Source: JAHEJB01 sp041748175 (GTDB lineage Bacteria; Bacteroidota; Rhodothermia; Rhodothermales; Rubricoccaceae). Taken from it: DNA of 40,571 nt. The translations under genes and the position numbers were made by a program. The stretch covers positions 1-40,571 of the forward strand of contig JBGTDU010000035.1 of the NCBI GenBank assembly GCA_041748175.1, written 5' to 3'. Shown here piece by piece: positions 24,825-32,921 of this stretch. The notes beneath the pieces are model-generated. The model did no database searches. It saw only the letters and a program-made list of their open reading frames with translations, and was not told the origin of the DNA. Position 1 is the first letter of the stretch. The number at the start of each line of letters is the position of its first letter.

Positions 24825-25967
24825 ATGCCTCGTTGGACTTCATCTGTCGTTCTAGTCTTGCTCCTCTGTGCCGCTTGCACGACCGCTCAGCCGCCCAACG
24901 AAGGCAGGTCGCGATCGGATCGTTCGGGTCGACAGGACAGGCCGCAACGTGAGGGCAGATCGCGCGACGTAGTCCCGCACGATCCGAGTGGAGACCCGAA
25001 TGCCGTGCCGTTAACCGACATGGTAGGCGAAAACGGCGTAGTTGGTACTTACAAGGGCTTTGATGGTGGGCTCTACTTCGGCAGCAACGCGGTGCCGCCC
25101 GCGCATGCCACATTCGGTGCCCAGGCCGCGCGTGAGGTCCAACCGCTGGATGCCGGTGGCAACCCCGATCCGAATGGTGCCATCGTTCTCATGTCGCTCT
25201 CCATGAGCAATGCGACCCGAGAATGGTGCGTCCCGCATGAGAGCCGAGGAGACGGCGACCCGCCCTGCACGCCGGAGAGCTTCATGGGCCAGGCCGACGC
25301 CGACCCTTCCGTGAACCACAATGTCGTGTTGGTTAACGGCGCACGGGACGGGCAGCATCTCGGAAAATGGGACCGCTCGACGGGTGCCGAGTATACGCGG
25401 CTCGCCACAGAGGTACTCCCTGGCTTTGGTGTTACGGAGGCTCAGGTGCAAGCGGTCTGGATTAAGGTGGCTCTGGCCAGCCAGACGAGCCATCCGTTGC
25501 TCCCTGACCCCGATGCCGACGCCTACCAGGAAGAGGCAGCTCTTGGAGACGTCGTCCGCGCCCTCCGCCAGCGCTACCCGAACCTCCAACAGGTTTTTTT
25601 GACCAGTCGGATTTACGGCGGCTACTCGAACCCCAACGGCCACAGTCCGGAGCCGTGGGCCTACGAAACGGGATTCGCAACAAAGTGGGCGATTGAGGCA
25701 CAGATCACGCAGCGGGCAACCGGCACGGTGGACTCGCAAGCCGGAAATCTGGAAGGAACCCCATTTATGGCGTGGGGGCCTTACCTCTGGTCCTACGGTA
25801 ACCAACCCCGCAAAGACGGATTAATGTGGCCTTCGAACAACTTCGTTTCCGACGGGCTCCACGCCAGCCCCGTCGGCGTAGAGATCGTGGGCGATGCCCT
25901 GCTTGACTTTTTTAAGGACTCCCCTTTTACCAGGTGCTGGTTCGTGGAAGGACAAACGTGCTCGTGA
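24825..25967 (+). CDS. SGNH-like lipoprotein, copy 2
   Basis: A 380-residue paralog of the preceding gene, again a lipoprotein: MPRWTSSVVLVLLLCAAC with Cys18, followed by a highly charged Arg/Ser/Asp linker (about 25-55). The body is closely similar throughout, for example LTDMVGENGVVGTYKGFDGG, LMSLSMSNATREW, TSRIYGGYSN, PFMAWGPYLWSYGNQPRKDG and SDGLHASPVGVEIVGDALL. The catalytic-like D and H are kept. Even at DNA level stretches such as TTTTTGACCAGTCGGATTTA are identical between the copies. ATG at 24825 fits the signal peptide. A tandem duplication with diverged linkers is evident; the function is unknown. Confidence 0.72.
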   Translation: MPRWTSSVVLVLLLCAACTTAQPPNEGRSRSDRSGRQDRPQREGRSRDVVPHDPSGDPNAVPLTDMVGENGVVGTYKGFDGGLYFGSNAVPPAHATFGAQAAREVQPLDAGGNPDPNGAIVLMSLSMSNATREWCVPHESRGDGDPPCTPESFMGQADADPSVNHNVVLVNGARDGQHLGKWDRSTGAEYTRLATEVLPGFGVTEAQVQAVWIKVALASQTSHPLLPDPDADAYQEEAALGDVVRALRQRYPNLQQVFLTSRIYGGYSNPNGHSPEPWAYETGFATKWAIEAQITQRATGTVDSQAGNLEGTPFMAWGPYLWSYGNQPRKDGLMWPSNNFVSDGLHASPVGVEIVGDALLDFFKDSPFTRCWFVEGQTCS

Positions 25968-26258
25968 GGCCCTCTGTTTTCTACTGGGAGACCTGTCGTC
26001 TCACGGGCACGTGAAGGTGGGAAAAGGCTGGTGCCAACGCTGAAGCCTTGCGCGGTGGTGCCGCCGGATTGTTTTCGAAGCAGCGGTTCAAATGCAGTGG
26101 CGTAAAGAGGGCAGTGTGCTTGTTCTGCGGCATGCCGATCACGCCGCTGAACCCCCAGGAGCAGGACAATCGTGCCAGGTCACGCATTTCAACTGAGCCT
26201 GGCCTACCTTTGAAAGGCACGACTCGAGGCACGACAAACCCTTTCCGCCGCTCTCGCC
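25968..26258. other. Intergenic region before the DUF2214 gene
   Basis: About 290 bases with no clear gene. A small hairpin GAGAC/GTCTC lies at 25988-26002, without a T tract, shortly after the lipoprotein stop; it may end that transcript but is weak. Confidence 0.4.
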
Positions 26259-26708
26259 ATGACTATCCGTTGGCTCCTCGCCGCCTTCCATCTGCTCGCC
26301 CTCGGAATCGGGTTGGGGTCTGTGTTCATTAGAGGCCGAACTCTGCTTGGCACGCTGGACACGAGCGGGCTCCGGCGCGTGTTTCAGGCTGACACGTTCT
26401 GGGGCGTTGCGGCTTTGCTTTGGATCTCAACCGGATTGCTCCGCGCCTTCGGCGGGTTCGAAAAAGGTACGATCTACTATATGAACAGCAGCGTCTTCTG
26501 GCTCAAGATGACGTTCTTGCTCGCGATCCTGATTCTCGAAATCCGGCCAATGCTCACCTTCATCCGATGGCGCTCCCGCTTGCGTGCCGGCGAGACCGTT
26601 GACCCAGCATCGGCACCCGCACTAGCGCGAATCAGCTTCGTTCAGACCGCCCTGATCGCACTCATGGTTCTTGCGGCAACAGCGATGGCCCGAGGAATTG
26701 ACTTCTGA
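26259..26708 (+). CDS. DUF2214-like membrane protein
   Basis: A 149-residue membrane protein matching the DUF2214 family by recognition. There are four hydrophobic segments, about 2-24, 45-60, 80-96 and 125-143. Characteristic phrases are RWLLAAFHLLALGIGLGSVF at the start, the loop FGGFEKGTIYYMNSSVFWLK and a short cytoplasmic stretch RWRSRLRAGE. The function of the family is unknown. It is a single gene on the plus strand, with gaps of about 300 bases on each side, so it is probably transcribed alone. Confidence 0.78.
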   Translation: MTIRWLLAAFHLLALGIGLGSVFIRGRTLLGTLDTSGLRRVFQADTFWGVAALLWISTGLLRAFGGFEKGTIYYMNSSVFWLKMTFLLAILILEIRPMLTFIRWRSRLRAGETVDPASAPALARISFVQTALIALMVLAATAMARGIDF

Positions 26709-27059
26709 TTGGGCTTCCTACAGCTGATGTCGAACCGACTCCACGTGACGTGCGCCTCGGAACCGCCCGAAACGATTGACGCCTTCGTCTCTTCGCGGCT
26801 CCCGCCTGCGATACAGAGGCGGTGAGTTTCCAATCCCGACGTCGTCGTTTGTCCCGTCCATCGCCTGAGTGTCCACCCGGTTGCCGAGCACCTCGTTTTA
26901 TCCGTTATTGGTCGTTAACTTTCTAGCATGACCCTTTCGCTTCCCGCGAATTCGAGTCCGGCATACGTGGACAGTGTGGGCGGTGGCGTTCACACTCTTT
27001 GCTGCGATCGAACCCGCCTCACGGCGGGGTGCCAAACCTCACCCAAAACGAGCTACGCC
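26709..27059. other. 351-base intergenic region
   Basis: No gene is supported. An open frame from an ATG at 26928 joins the next gene but would place a hydrophilic 44-residue leader before an intact lipoprotein signal, so it is not accepted. TTAACTTTC near 26913 loosely resembles a Bacteroidota -7 element (TAnnTTTG); this is weak. Confidence 0.4.
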
Positions 27060-27653
27060 ATGAAAAGCACAATCCCCACCCTGATCGTATTCCTGGTTCT
27101 CTTTCTCGGTGCATGCACGGAGCAAGCAGATCAGGCAGACATCACGTTGACTAGCGATACCGCAACGCAGGACTCGAATAAAGCCGTGATGGCACGCATT
27201 TACGACGCTTTTAATACGGGCGATCTTTCCTATGTCGACGACATCATGGCTCCAAATATGATCGAGCACCAGATGATGCCCGGCGTCGAAAGCGTAGGGA
27301 GCGAAGCGTTTCGGCAAACTGTGACCATGATGCGCGAATCATTCTCCGACCTTCGATTGGATGCGGACCACATGGTCGCTGAAGGCGATATGGTTGCGAC
27401 TCTCATCACGATGAGTGGAACCCAGACGGGTCCAATGATGGGCGCGCCTGCGAGCGGCAATCAGTTTCGGATCACCGGCCTCGACCTCGTACGATTTGCC
27501 GACGGCAAGGCTGTGGAGCATTGGGGCTATATGGAGGAGGTGAGCATGATGGAACAGCTTGGGATGATGCCGCCGTCCGAAGAGCAGCCGTTGGCCGAGG
27601 AAGCACCAGCCGCCATCGAAGAGCCCGCAGTTGCCGATCAGCCGGTCGAGTAG
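27060..27653 (+). CDS. SnoaL-like (ester cyclase family) lipoprotein
   Basis: A 197-residue lipoprotein: MKSTIPTLIVFLVLFLGAC with anchor Cys19, a short linker, then an NTF2-fold SnoaL/ester-cyclase-like domain (about 42-165). Typical are NKAVMARIYDAFNTGDL, MIEHQMMPG, DHMVAEGDMVATLITMSGTQ and VRFADGKAVEHWGYMEE. The C-terminal tail is rich in Glu, Pro and Ala. NTF2-fold cyclases in bacteria are often small-molecule binding proteins of unknown substrate. ATG at 27060 starts the signal peptide. A strong pair of palindromes (27674-27719) follows the stop codon. Confidence 0.82.
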   Translation: MKSTIPTLIVFLVLFLGACTEQADQADITLTSDTATQDSNKAVMARIYDAFNTGDLSYVDDIMAPNMIEHQMMPGVESVGSEAFRQTVTMMRESFSDLRLDADHMVAEGDMVATLITMSGTQTGPMMGAPASGNQFRITGLDLVRFADGKAVEHWGYMEEVSMMEQLGMMPPSEEQPLAEEAPAAIEEPAVADQPVE

Positions 27654-27673
27654 TCGCGAATGGCCTTGGACGT

Positions 27674-27719
27674 AACCCCTTGATGGGGTTGGCCAAGCGC
27701 GGACGTCCGCCTTGGCCAA
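27674..27719. repeat. Two overlapping palindromes, probable terminator or REP
   Basis: AACCCC/GGGGTT (27674-27690, 5-base loop) overlaps by two bases a nearly perfect 31-base palindrome (27689-27719) with arms TTGGCCAAG and CTTGGCCAA around GCGGACGTCCGC and a single bulged base. It lies 21 bases after the SnoaL-like gene. There is no T tract, so termination is possible but not proven. Confidence 0.7.
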
Positions 27720-27853
27720 CTCGCTTGGCGCCGACCGAGAAAGATTGATACGTACAGCGCTCTGCCCCACGAAATGCGGCATAGCAGAATTGCTTCGTCG
27801 TCGTCTTGTAGCCCAATTCAACGTCGCCCGACATGGGACACGCACGGCCCTGT

Positions 27854-27863
27854 TAATATATTA
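27854..27863 (+). promoter_or_regulatory. AT palindrome, possible promoter core
   Basis: TAATATATTA, a perfect 10-base AT-only palindrome in otherwise GC-rich DNA, lies 28 bases before the ATG at 27892. It is a plausible -10 region or operator for the NTF2-like gene. Positional evidence only. Confidence 0.35.
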
Positions 27864-27891
27864 GCATTACCATCACAACCTTTCCTTCCCC

Positions 27892-28398
27892 ATGCGCCGA
27901 CCACTGCTCGCTGCCATAGTTCTTGCAACGGTTCTCCCGGTATTCGCCCAGCATGATCTATCCACTGTCGACGGGACGATACGCGCTCTTTACGAATCCA
28001 TCTCCGGTCCTGCAGGCTTCGAGATCGACCGCGATGTTTTCGATCCGATGTTTACCCAGGACGCACGCCTCTCCGTTGCCTACACCGATCGGGAGGGCGA
28101 ACAACACTACATCAGTTGGACGCCTGCGGAGTTTGTGGAAACGAACTGGAGCGGTCCGCGCCAGCGCGGCTTCTTTGAGATCGAGTCGCACAGAATCGTG
28201 GAGGAGTTTGGCAACGTGGTGCACGTCTTCAGTACGTACGAGAGTCGTTGGAATGAAGACGACGCGGAGCCCTTTCAACGGGGCCTCAACAGCATACAGC
28301 TAGTGAAACGAGAAGGCCGGTTTTACATCGTGTCCATCCTTTGGGAAGGCGAAACCGAAGGAAATTCGATTCCAGCGCAGTACCTCCCGCAAGGTTGA
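27892..28398 (+). CDS. Secreted NTF2-like protein
   Basis: A 168-residue exported protein with signal peptide MRRPLLAAIVLATVLPVFAQ and no lipobox. The mature part has the order of secondary elements of small NTF2-fold proteins: TIRALYESISGP, DPMFTQDARLSV, FFEIESHRIVEEFGNVVHVF, STYESRW, GLNSIQLVKREGRFYIVSIL. No catalytic residues can be assigned. It belongs to a cluster of small secreted or lipid-anchored proteins (27060-28962) on the plus strand, each with its own intergenic spacer. Confidence 0.75.
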   Translation: MRRPLLAAIVLATVLPVFAQHDLSTVDGTIRALYESISGPAGFEIDRDVFDPMFTQDARLSVAYTDREGEQHYISWTPAEFVETNWSGPRQRGFFEIESHRIVEEFGNVVHVFSTYESRWNEDDAEPFQRGLNSIQLVKREGRFYIVSILWEGETEGNSIPAQYLPQG

Positions 28399-28506
28399 CG
28401 GGCAAAATTCCTAACCTGGACAACAAGCGCCGGACGTTGACATCGGGGCACTTGGTGCTACCATTGCCGTGCTCCCTATCCACTTTATCCATCGGCCTAA
28501 AAGGCT

Positions 28507-28535
28507 GCCCAAAGGGCGACGGGCGTTGAGCGCCC
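28507..28535. repeat. Two short tandem hairpins
   Basis: GCCC/GGGC (28507-28517) and GGGCG/CGCCC with loop TTGAG (28521-28535) lie between the NTF2-like gene and the next lipoprotein gene. A terminator-like position, but without a T tract. Confidence 0.4.
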
Positions 28536-28572
28536 TCCGAGTACACCTCCATTTCTCGTAACCCCCGATCCG

Positions 28573-28962
28573 ATGAACTCGATCCAATCCCTTCGTTCTC
28601 TCTTGCTAGTTCTTCTCCTCCCGCTCGTTGGTGCATGCGCTTCAGATCCGACTGCAGATTACTCGACAGATCCCGACGGCGTCAGCTCCGCCGATAGCGG
28701 TGACCGCTCGGCACCAGGTGCATCGTTCGTCAGCGACTTTGGCGATGCCTGCCTCAATTCGTCGAACTGGGATCGCGCGATGTGCGAATGCGCTGGCCGA
28801 AAAGCTCAGGATGAACTCTCCGATACCGCCCGTGATTTCGTCCTGGCGACCTTACAGGAAAACATCCCCGAAATTGAACGACTGCGCCCGAGCCTCTCCA
28901 TCCAGGAGGCTACTCAGACAGCTACCTTCATGGTTCATGCGGGAACTGAGTGCGCGCAGTAG
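28573..28962 (+). CDS. Small lipoprotein of unknown function
   Basis: A 129-residue protein with an export signal ending in LPLVGAC, giving a lipid anchor at Cys22. After a low-complexity Ser/Asp/Gly linker (25-50), residues 55-129 form a compact region with C60, C71, C73 and C127 (DACLNSS, MCECAGRKA and the final ECAQ). The pattern could form disulfides in the periplasm. I do not recognise the family. Its position next to the ferritin-like DUF892 gene does not indicate a role. Confidence 0.7.
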   Translation: MNSIQSLRSLLLVLLLPLVGACASDPTADYSTDPDGVSSADSGDRSAPGASFVSDFGDACLNSSNWDRAMCECAGRKAQDELSDTARDFVLATLQENIPEIERLRPSLSIQEATQTATFMVHAGTECAQ

Positions 28963-29040
28963 CGCCATGTCGGAACATCGTGGCGCCAAACAGGGTTGAG
29001 GATGAGCGCGTTTTTCACTCACACTCCCTCCCCAACCGCC

Positions 29041-29535
29041 ATGTCTGTAACCAATTTAAAGGACCTTTTCGTACACACATTGAAGGACATTTACTACGCC
29101 GAAAAGCGCATTCTCAGAGCGTTACCGAAAATGATCGAGAAGGCCGAGAACTCCAAGCTTCGGCGCGCCTTTGAATCCCACCGCTCTGAGACGCAGGAGC
29201 AGGTTTCCCGCCTCGAAACCGTGTTCGGCCTAATTGGCGAAGAGGCCGTCGGCGAAAAATGTCCCGCGATCGACGGCATTCTCAAGGAAGCTGAAGAGCT
29301 GATGGACGAAGTCAGCGATGCCGCTACCCTGGATGCCGCCATGCTTTCCGCCGCGCAGGCTGTGGAGCATTACGAGATCACGCGCTACGGTTCTCTCATC
29401 ACATGGGCTCAAGAGCTCGGGCTAGACGACGCCGTAGGCACGCTTCGCGAGACACTCGCGGAAGAGAAGTCTGCCGATGCGGCGCTCACCCATCTCGCGG
29501 AACATCGCATCAACGCCAACGCGATGGCCGGTTGA
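29041..29535 (+). CDS. DUF892 / YciE-YciF ferritin-like protein
   Basis: A 164-residue four-helix protein of the DUF892 family (ferritin-like, related to E. coli YciE/YciF), associated with general stress in other bacteria. Signatures are NLKDLFVHTLKDIYYAEKRI with E22, then HRSETQEQVSRLETVF, AEELMD and QAVEHYEITRYGSL, and the last helix LAEEKSADAALTHLAE. The carboxylate and histidine positions of a di-metal site are visible. ATG at 29041 is chosen because the family N-terminus follows directly. A clear rho-independent terminator lies 18 bases after the stop codon. Confidence 0.92.
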   Translation: MSVTNLKDLFVHTLKDIYYAEKRILRALPKMIEKAENSKLRRAFESHRSETQEQVSRLETVFGLIGEEAVGEKCPAIDGILKEAEELMDEVSDAATLDAAMLSAAQAVEHYEITRYGSLITWAQELGLDDAVGTLRETLAEEKSADAALTHLAEHRINANAMAG

Positions 29536-29553
29536 CAATATCTGGAACCATAC

Positions 29554-29588
29554 AAAGGCGGCTATCCATGGGGTGGCCGCCTTTTTGT
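29554..29588 (+). terminator. Rho-independent terminator after the DUF892 gene
   Basis: AAAGGCGGC (29554-29562) pairs with GCCGCCTTT (29576-29584), 13-base loop, followed by TTGTTT. A strong GC stem with a U tract. Confidence 0.9.
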
Positions 29589-29660
29589 TTCTTCACGCTA
29601 TTTCCGTTGGTAGACTAGACGGCGTCGCCCACCAACACCTTCTAAACGAAGAGCTGCCCC

Positions 29661-30173
29661 ATGACCATCGCCGAATCCCTCCTCCCCGAATTCGACCAGG
29701 AAATGACTTCAACGCGCTCAATTTTGCAGAGCGTGCCCGAAGGCAAGAATGACTGGAAGCCACATCCGAAGTCAGCCACAATGGAGAATCTTGCGCTTCA
29801 TCTCGCCAATCTCCCCAGTTGGGTAGGCTATACTTTGAACGCGGATGAACTGGACATAGCGCCGGTTGGGCAGGATCCGCCGCCGCCTCGGACACTCACA
29901 ACGACGGAGGACCTGCTCGCGGAGTTTGACAAGAATGTCGCCGAGGCCCGTGAGGTCCTTTCGTCCACAACGGACGAGACGATGTTCGGCAACTGGACGC
30001 TCCTCCGCGGCGGCGAGAAGATCTTCAACGCGCCTAAAGTGGGCGTGCTGCGCAGTTTCGTGATGAACCACATGATTCACCACCGGGCGCAACTTGGCCT
30101 CTATCTCCGTCTGAACGACATTGCACTGCCGATGGTTTACGGACCGACCGCCGACACTCCCTGGGAAGGATGA
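29661..30173 (+). CDS. DinB family protein
   Basis: A 170-residue protein of the DinB/YfiT four-helix metal-binding family, whose members include thiol transferases and damage-inducible proteins. The metal-site histidines are H47 (ENLALHLANL), H137 and H141 (NHMIHHRAQLGLYLR). Other family features are the early WKPHPKSATM and the late PMVYGPTADT. It overlaps the next gene by four bases (ATGA), so the two are translationally coupled. The presence of the full His triad suggests that it binds a metal. The substrate is unknown. Confidence 0.9.
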   Translation: MTIAESLLPEFDQEMTSTRSILQSVPEGKNDWKPHPKSATMENLALHLANLPSWVGYTLNADELDIAPVGQDPPPPRTLTTTEDLLAEFDKNVAEAREVLSSTTDETMFGNWTLLRGGEKIFNAPKVGVLRSFVMNHMIHHRAQLGLYLRLNDIALPMVYGPTADTPWEG

Positions 30174-30643
30174 GCGAGCCAAAACTTGTCCCTCTTCCCG
30201 CATTCACCGTTGCAGGGCTGCCCTTGCGCACGACGAACGCTGCGGAAATGGATCCATCAACGGCGCAGATCAAGAAGCACTGGGAACGCTTCTTTGCCGA
30301 AGGCCATCACGAGCGTATCCAGAAAGCCTTCGAGACGATGCTCGGCGTATACACGGATTTCGAGAGCGATAACAATGGAGCGTACACGCTGATTCCAAGC
30401 TTTGAAACTACTTCTGTTGATGATCTTGCTGAGGGCCTTGTTGCCGTGCAGATTCCCGAGCAGGACTACCTCGTCTTTCGCGCAGAAGGCGAGATGTCCA
30501 TGATTGTGTTCGGGGCCTGGGGGCAGGTCACGGCGCACATGCAGGACGAGGATAAATACGAACGTGCGTACACGACAGACTTCGAGCGCTATCCCAACGA
30601 GCACGAGGTGGAGATCCACATCTCGGTCAGGAAGAAAAACTAG
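30170..30643 (+). CDS. GyrI-like / effector-binding domain protein
   Basis: A 157-residue stand-alone small-molecule-binding domain of the GyrI/AraC effector-binding type. Typical segments are FTVAGLPLRTTN at the start, IKKHWERFFAEG, LGVYTDFESDNNGAYTLIPS, LVAVQIPEQDYLVFRAEGEM and FERYPNEHEVEIHISVRKK at the end. There is no DNA-binding part, so it is not a transcription factor on its own. Such proteins bind or hydrolyse hydrophobic or cationic compounds. The start overlaps the DinB stop as ATGA, implying linked expression with that protein. Confidence 0.87.
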   Translation: MSEPKLVPLPAFTVAGLPLRTTNAAEMDPSTAQIKKHWERFFAEGHHERIQKAFETMLGVYTDFESDNNGAYTLIPSFETTSVDDLAEGLVAVQIPEQDYLVFRAEGEMSMIVFGAWGQVTAHMQDEDKYERAYTTDFERYPNEHEVEIHISVRKKN

Positions 30644-30707
30644 ACGGTCATTTCGTTGTCGGTTTTGTGAGGCTGCGGTAGGTTGCTGCATCGAAAATCC
30701 CGGCCGC

Positions 30708-32030
30708 ATGGACGCCCCTCGCCCCCGCCTTCCCGAGACTGACATCGTCGTCATAGTCCGCAATCCGCACAGGATTGGGCTATTGGGGAAGCTTCTGGGC
30801 GTAATTGGCGATGAAGGTGCAGCTGTCGGAAATATTGAGACACAGTCTATCGGGAAGGACCACTCGGTGCGCGAGGTTACGGTTTCCGTCCACGACATGA
30901 ACCACCTCGACGCCGTCCTTCGCGCCATCCGACAACGTACCGAAGCGGAAATCCTTGGCGTCAAAGACCTGGTTTTCGAGCGCCACCAAGGAGGTAAGCT
31001 GCATTCCTCACGGACCCGCGAACTCGAGCGCCTCGAGGACCTTCGGTACATCTATACCCCCGGCGTGGCTCGCGTCTGCACGGCGATCCAAAACGACCCC
31101 GCGTTGGCCCGCCAATACACGGCCATCGGCAACAGCGTTGGCATCTTTACGAACGGGACGCGCGTGTTGGGGCTTGGAAACATCGGCGCCGTGCCCAGTT
31201 TGCCTGTCATGGAAGGCAAGGCCGTCATCTACGACCGGTTCGTGGGCCTCAGCGCAACACCTATCCTCATCGACACCGAAGACCCCGACGAGTTCATCGA
31301 AACGGTCGTCCGCGTCGCACCTACGTTCGGTGGCATCCACCTGGAGGACATCCGCACGCCCGATTGCTTTTACATCGAGGACGAGCTCATCCGCCGAATT
31401 CGCAAACCTGTCATGCACGATGACCAGCACGGCACGGCAACGGTGCTCATGGCGGCGGTTCTCTCCGCGCTGCGCTACACGGGCCGGTCCGGGCGGAAGG
31501 ATCTCGTCTGTGCCCAAATCGGCCTCGGCGCAGCCGGTTTGGCCATTGCGCGCCTGTTGATGGATTATGGCTTCGCAGTCATTGGAGTCGATCCCTCGGT
31601 GGAATCGCAAGCACGATTGTTGAAATACGGCGGCTCTGTGGGTGAAATCGATGCCGCCATGCGCGCGGCAGATATCGTCATTGCAACGACGGGCGTCGTT
31701 GGCCTCATCAAACCTGAAATGATCCATCCAGGACAAATCATTCTACCGCTTTCGAACCCGATCCCGGAGATTTACCCCGAAGCTGCCATCGAAGCTGGTG
31801 CCGCCTACGCCGCCGACGGGCAGAGCGTAAACAACGCGCTGGCGTTCCCTGGGTTGTTCAAAGCGGCTCTGCAGGTCCAGGCGGAAGCCATCACGAGCGC
31901 GATGAAAATTGCGGCTGCGGAAGCCATCTCTGCACTCGCGCCAGAAGGCGAGCTCGTCCCGAGCCCCTTCCATCCGCTGGTGCACACGCAGGTGGTGGAT
32001 GCAGTATGCACTGCGTCCGCCGCCGCCTGA
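30708..32030 (+). CDS. NAD-dependent malic enzyme with N-terminal ACT domain
   Basis: A 440-residue enzyme that oxidatively decarboxylates malate to pyruvate. Residues 11-90 are an ACT domain (DIVVIVRNPHRIGLLGKLLG), which normally senses a small effector. The malic part has YTPGVA with Y116, TRVLGLGNIG, VMEGKAV with K171, the metal site LEDI (E213, D214) and MHDDQHGTATV (235-245). The NAD fold is IGLGAAGLAI with VDPS after the second strand, suggesting NAD over NADP. The phosphotransacetylase-like tail of MaeB is absent. ATG at 30708 is used; upstream frame overlaps the previous gene. The Cys-rich small gene follows directly. Confidence 0.9.
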   Translation: MDAPRPRLPETDIVVIVRNPHRIGLLGKLLGVIGDEGAAVGNIETQSIGKDHSVREVTVSVHDMNHLDAVLRAIRQRTEAEILGVKDLVFERHQGGKLHSSRTRELERLEDLRYIYTPGVARVCTAIQNDPALARQYTAIGNSVGIFTNGTRVLGLGNIGAVPSLPVMEGKAVIYDRFVGLSATPILIDTEDPDEFIETVVRVAPTFGGIHLEDIRTPDCFYIEDELIRRIRKPVMHDDQHGTATVLMAAVLSALRYTGRSGRKDLVCAQIGLGAAGLAIARLLMDYGFAVIGVDPSVESQARLLKYGGSVGEIDAAMRAADIVIATTGVVGLIKPEMIHPGQIILPLSNPIPEIYPEAAIEAGAAYAADGQSVNNALAFPGLFKAALQVQAEAITSAMKIAAAEAISALAPEGELVPSPFHPLVHTQVVDAVCTASAAA

Positions 32031-32041
32031 GACCGAACCCG

Positions 32042-32230
32042 ATGGACGAGATCGAACACGAGTTCGTATGCCCCTACTGCGCCGCACGTATCTCGGTGCT
32101 CCTGGATCCGTCAATTCCTGCGCAGACTTATGTGGAGGATTGCGAAGTCTGCTGCAATCCGATGGAGTTGGCTTATGCTTTCGAGGAGGACATCCTCACG
32201 CGGTTCGACGCCAGATCCATAGAACAGTGA
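32042..32230 (+). CDS. CPXCG-type cysteine-rich small protein
   Basis: A 62-residue protein with two cysteine pairs, CPYC (10-13) and CEVCC (34-38), likely a zinc ribbon. It matches the short CPXCG-motif family (PF14255 by recognition), whose function is unknown. The N-terminus EHEFVCPYC and the following ISVLLDPS and YVEDCEVCCNPM are characteristic. ATG at 32042 begins 12 bases after the malic enzyme stop, so both are probably on one transcript. A 9-bp hairpin follows the stop codon at 32234. Confidence 0.85.
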   Translation: MDEIEHEFVCPYCAARISVLLDPSIPAQTYVEDCEVCCNPMELAYAFEEDILTRFDARSIEQ

Positions 32231-32233
32231 CAG

Positions 32234-32262
32234 CGTCGAGGTCCGCACGCCGCACCTCGACG
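32234..32262 (+). terminator. Terminator-like hairpin
   Basis: CGTCGAGGT (32234-32242) and ACCTCGACG (32254-32262) form a perfect 9-bp stem with an 11-base loop, directly after the malic enzyme/CPXCG unit. Only a short TT follows, so strength is uncertain. Confidence 0.6.
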
Positions 32263-32372
32263 TTCCAAAGCGACGCACGCGAATGCTTTGGAAAAACGGT
32301 CTCTTCCTGCTCACGATGAAGCTCCGATTCTGCCAAGCGCTACTCACATCGCCGATGAGCGCATTTCGACGT

Positions 32373-32816
32373 CTAATCGCTATAGAGGCTCGCTCCAAAC
32401 TCCCCGTACAACGTCAACCAGGGGCAGCGGTCGAAGATCGTATAGTCCTCGAGGATCTCCTCGCCAGCCTGGATGTCTTCGAGAGCGATGGATTGCATGG
32501 GTTGCCCACCGCCTGCGTTTGCCGAGAACGAGTGATTGATGTGCCGGGTCTCGTCCAGGATGAGCACAAGGGAATCATACTCTCGCTCGTAGAAACAATA
32601 GGTATGAATAGATTCCAGAAATCCCTGGACTGATTCTGCCAGAGTTGAACCAGCTAGTGTACGATATTGATCGTGATTGATAAGAAGGACGTTCGACTCC
32701 GTTGCCCGCCACCAAACGGTTCCCTTCGGAATGAACTCGTTGGCGAAAAGCCCGTAGCCGTGGCTGGAACTTGCTCGTACTTCTACAGGCGTACAGACTG
32801 CATTTGGAAAGATCAT
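32373..32816 (-). CDS. SET domain protein
   Basis: A stand-alone SET domain of 147 residues, the fold of lysine methyltransferases using S-adenosylmethionine. Key motifs are SHGYGLFANEFIPKG (18-32), the pseudoknot strand RHINHSFSAN (91-100) with N94-H95-S96, and the catalytic-tyrosine motif GEEILEDY (118-125). The post-SET CxC region is replaced by a short CPWLTLYGEF tail. Small bacterial SET proteins of this kind have largely unknown substrates. It is a lone minus-strand gene, convergent with the malic enzyme unit. Confidence 0.88.
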   Translation of the reverse strand: MIFPNAVCTPVEVRASSSHGYGLFANEFIPKGTVWWRATESNVLLINHDQYRTLAGSTLAESVQGFLESIHTYCFYEREYDSLVLILDETRHINHSFSANAGGGQPMQSIALEDIQAGEEILEDYTIFDRCPWLTLYGEFGASLYSD

Positions 32817-32921
32817 CGGCTAAACCGTCTACGCGGAACGGCGCTGTAAACCTGACCTGCGGTCAACGGTTTCCGTGCAAGAACGACTGGCCAAATTTTG
32901 TTGTGTCGCCTTTCAGAAGTC

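Noticed and set aside
26928..27059. Longer start for the SnoaL-like lipoprotein
   Set aside because: It would bury an intact lipoprotein signal peptide behind a 44-residue hydrophilic leader.
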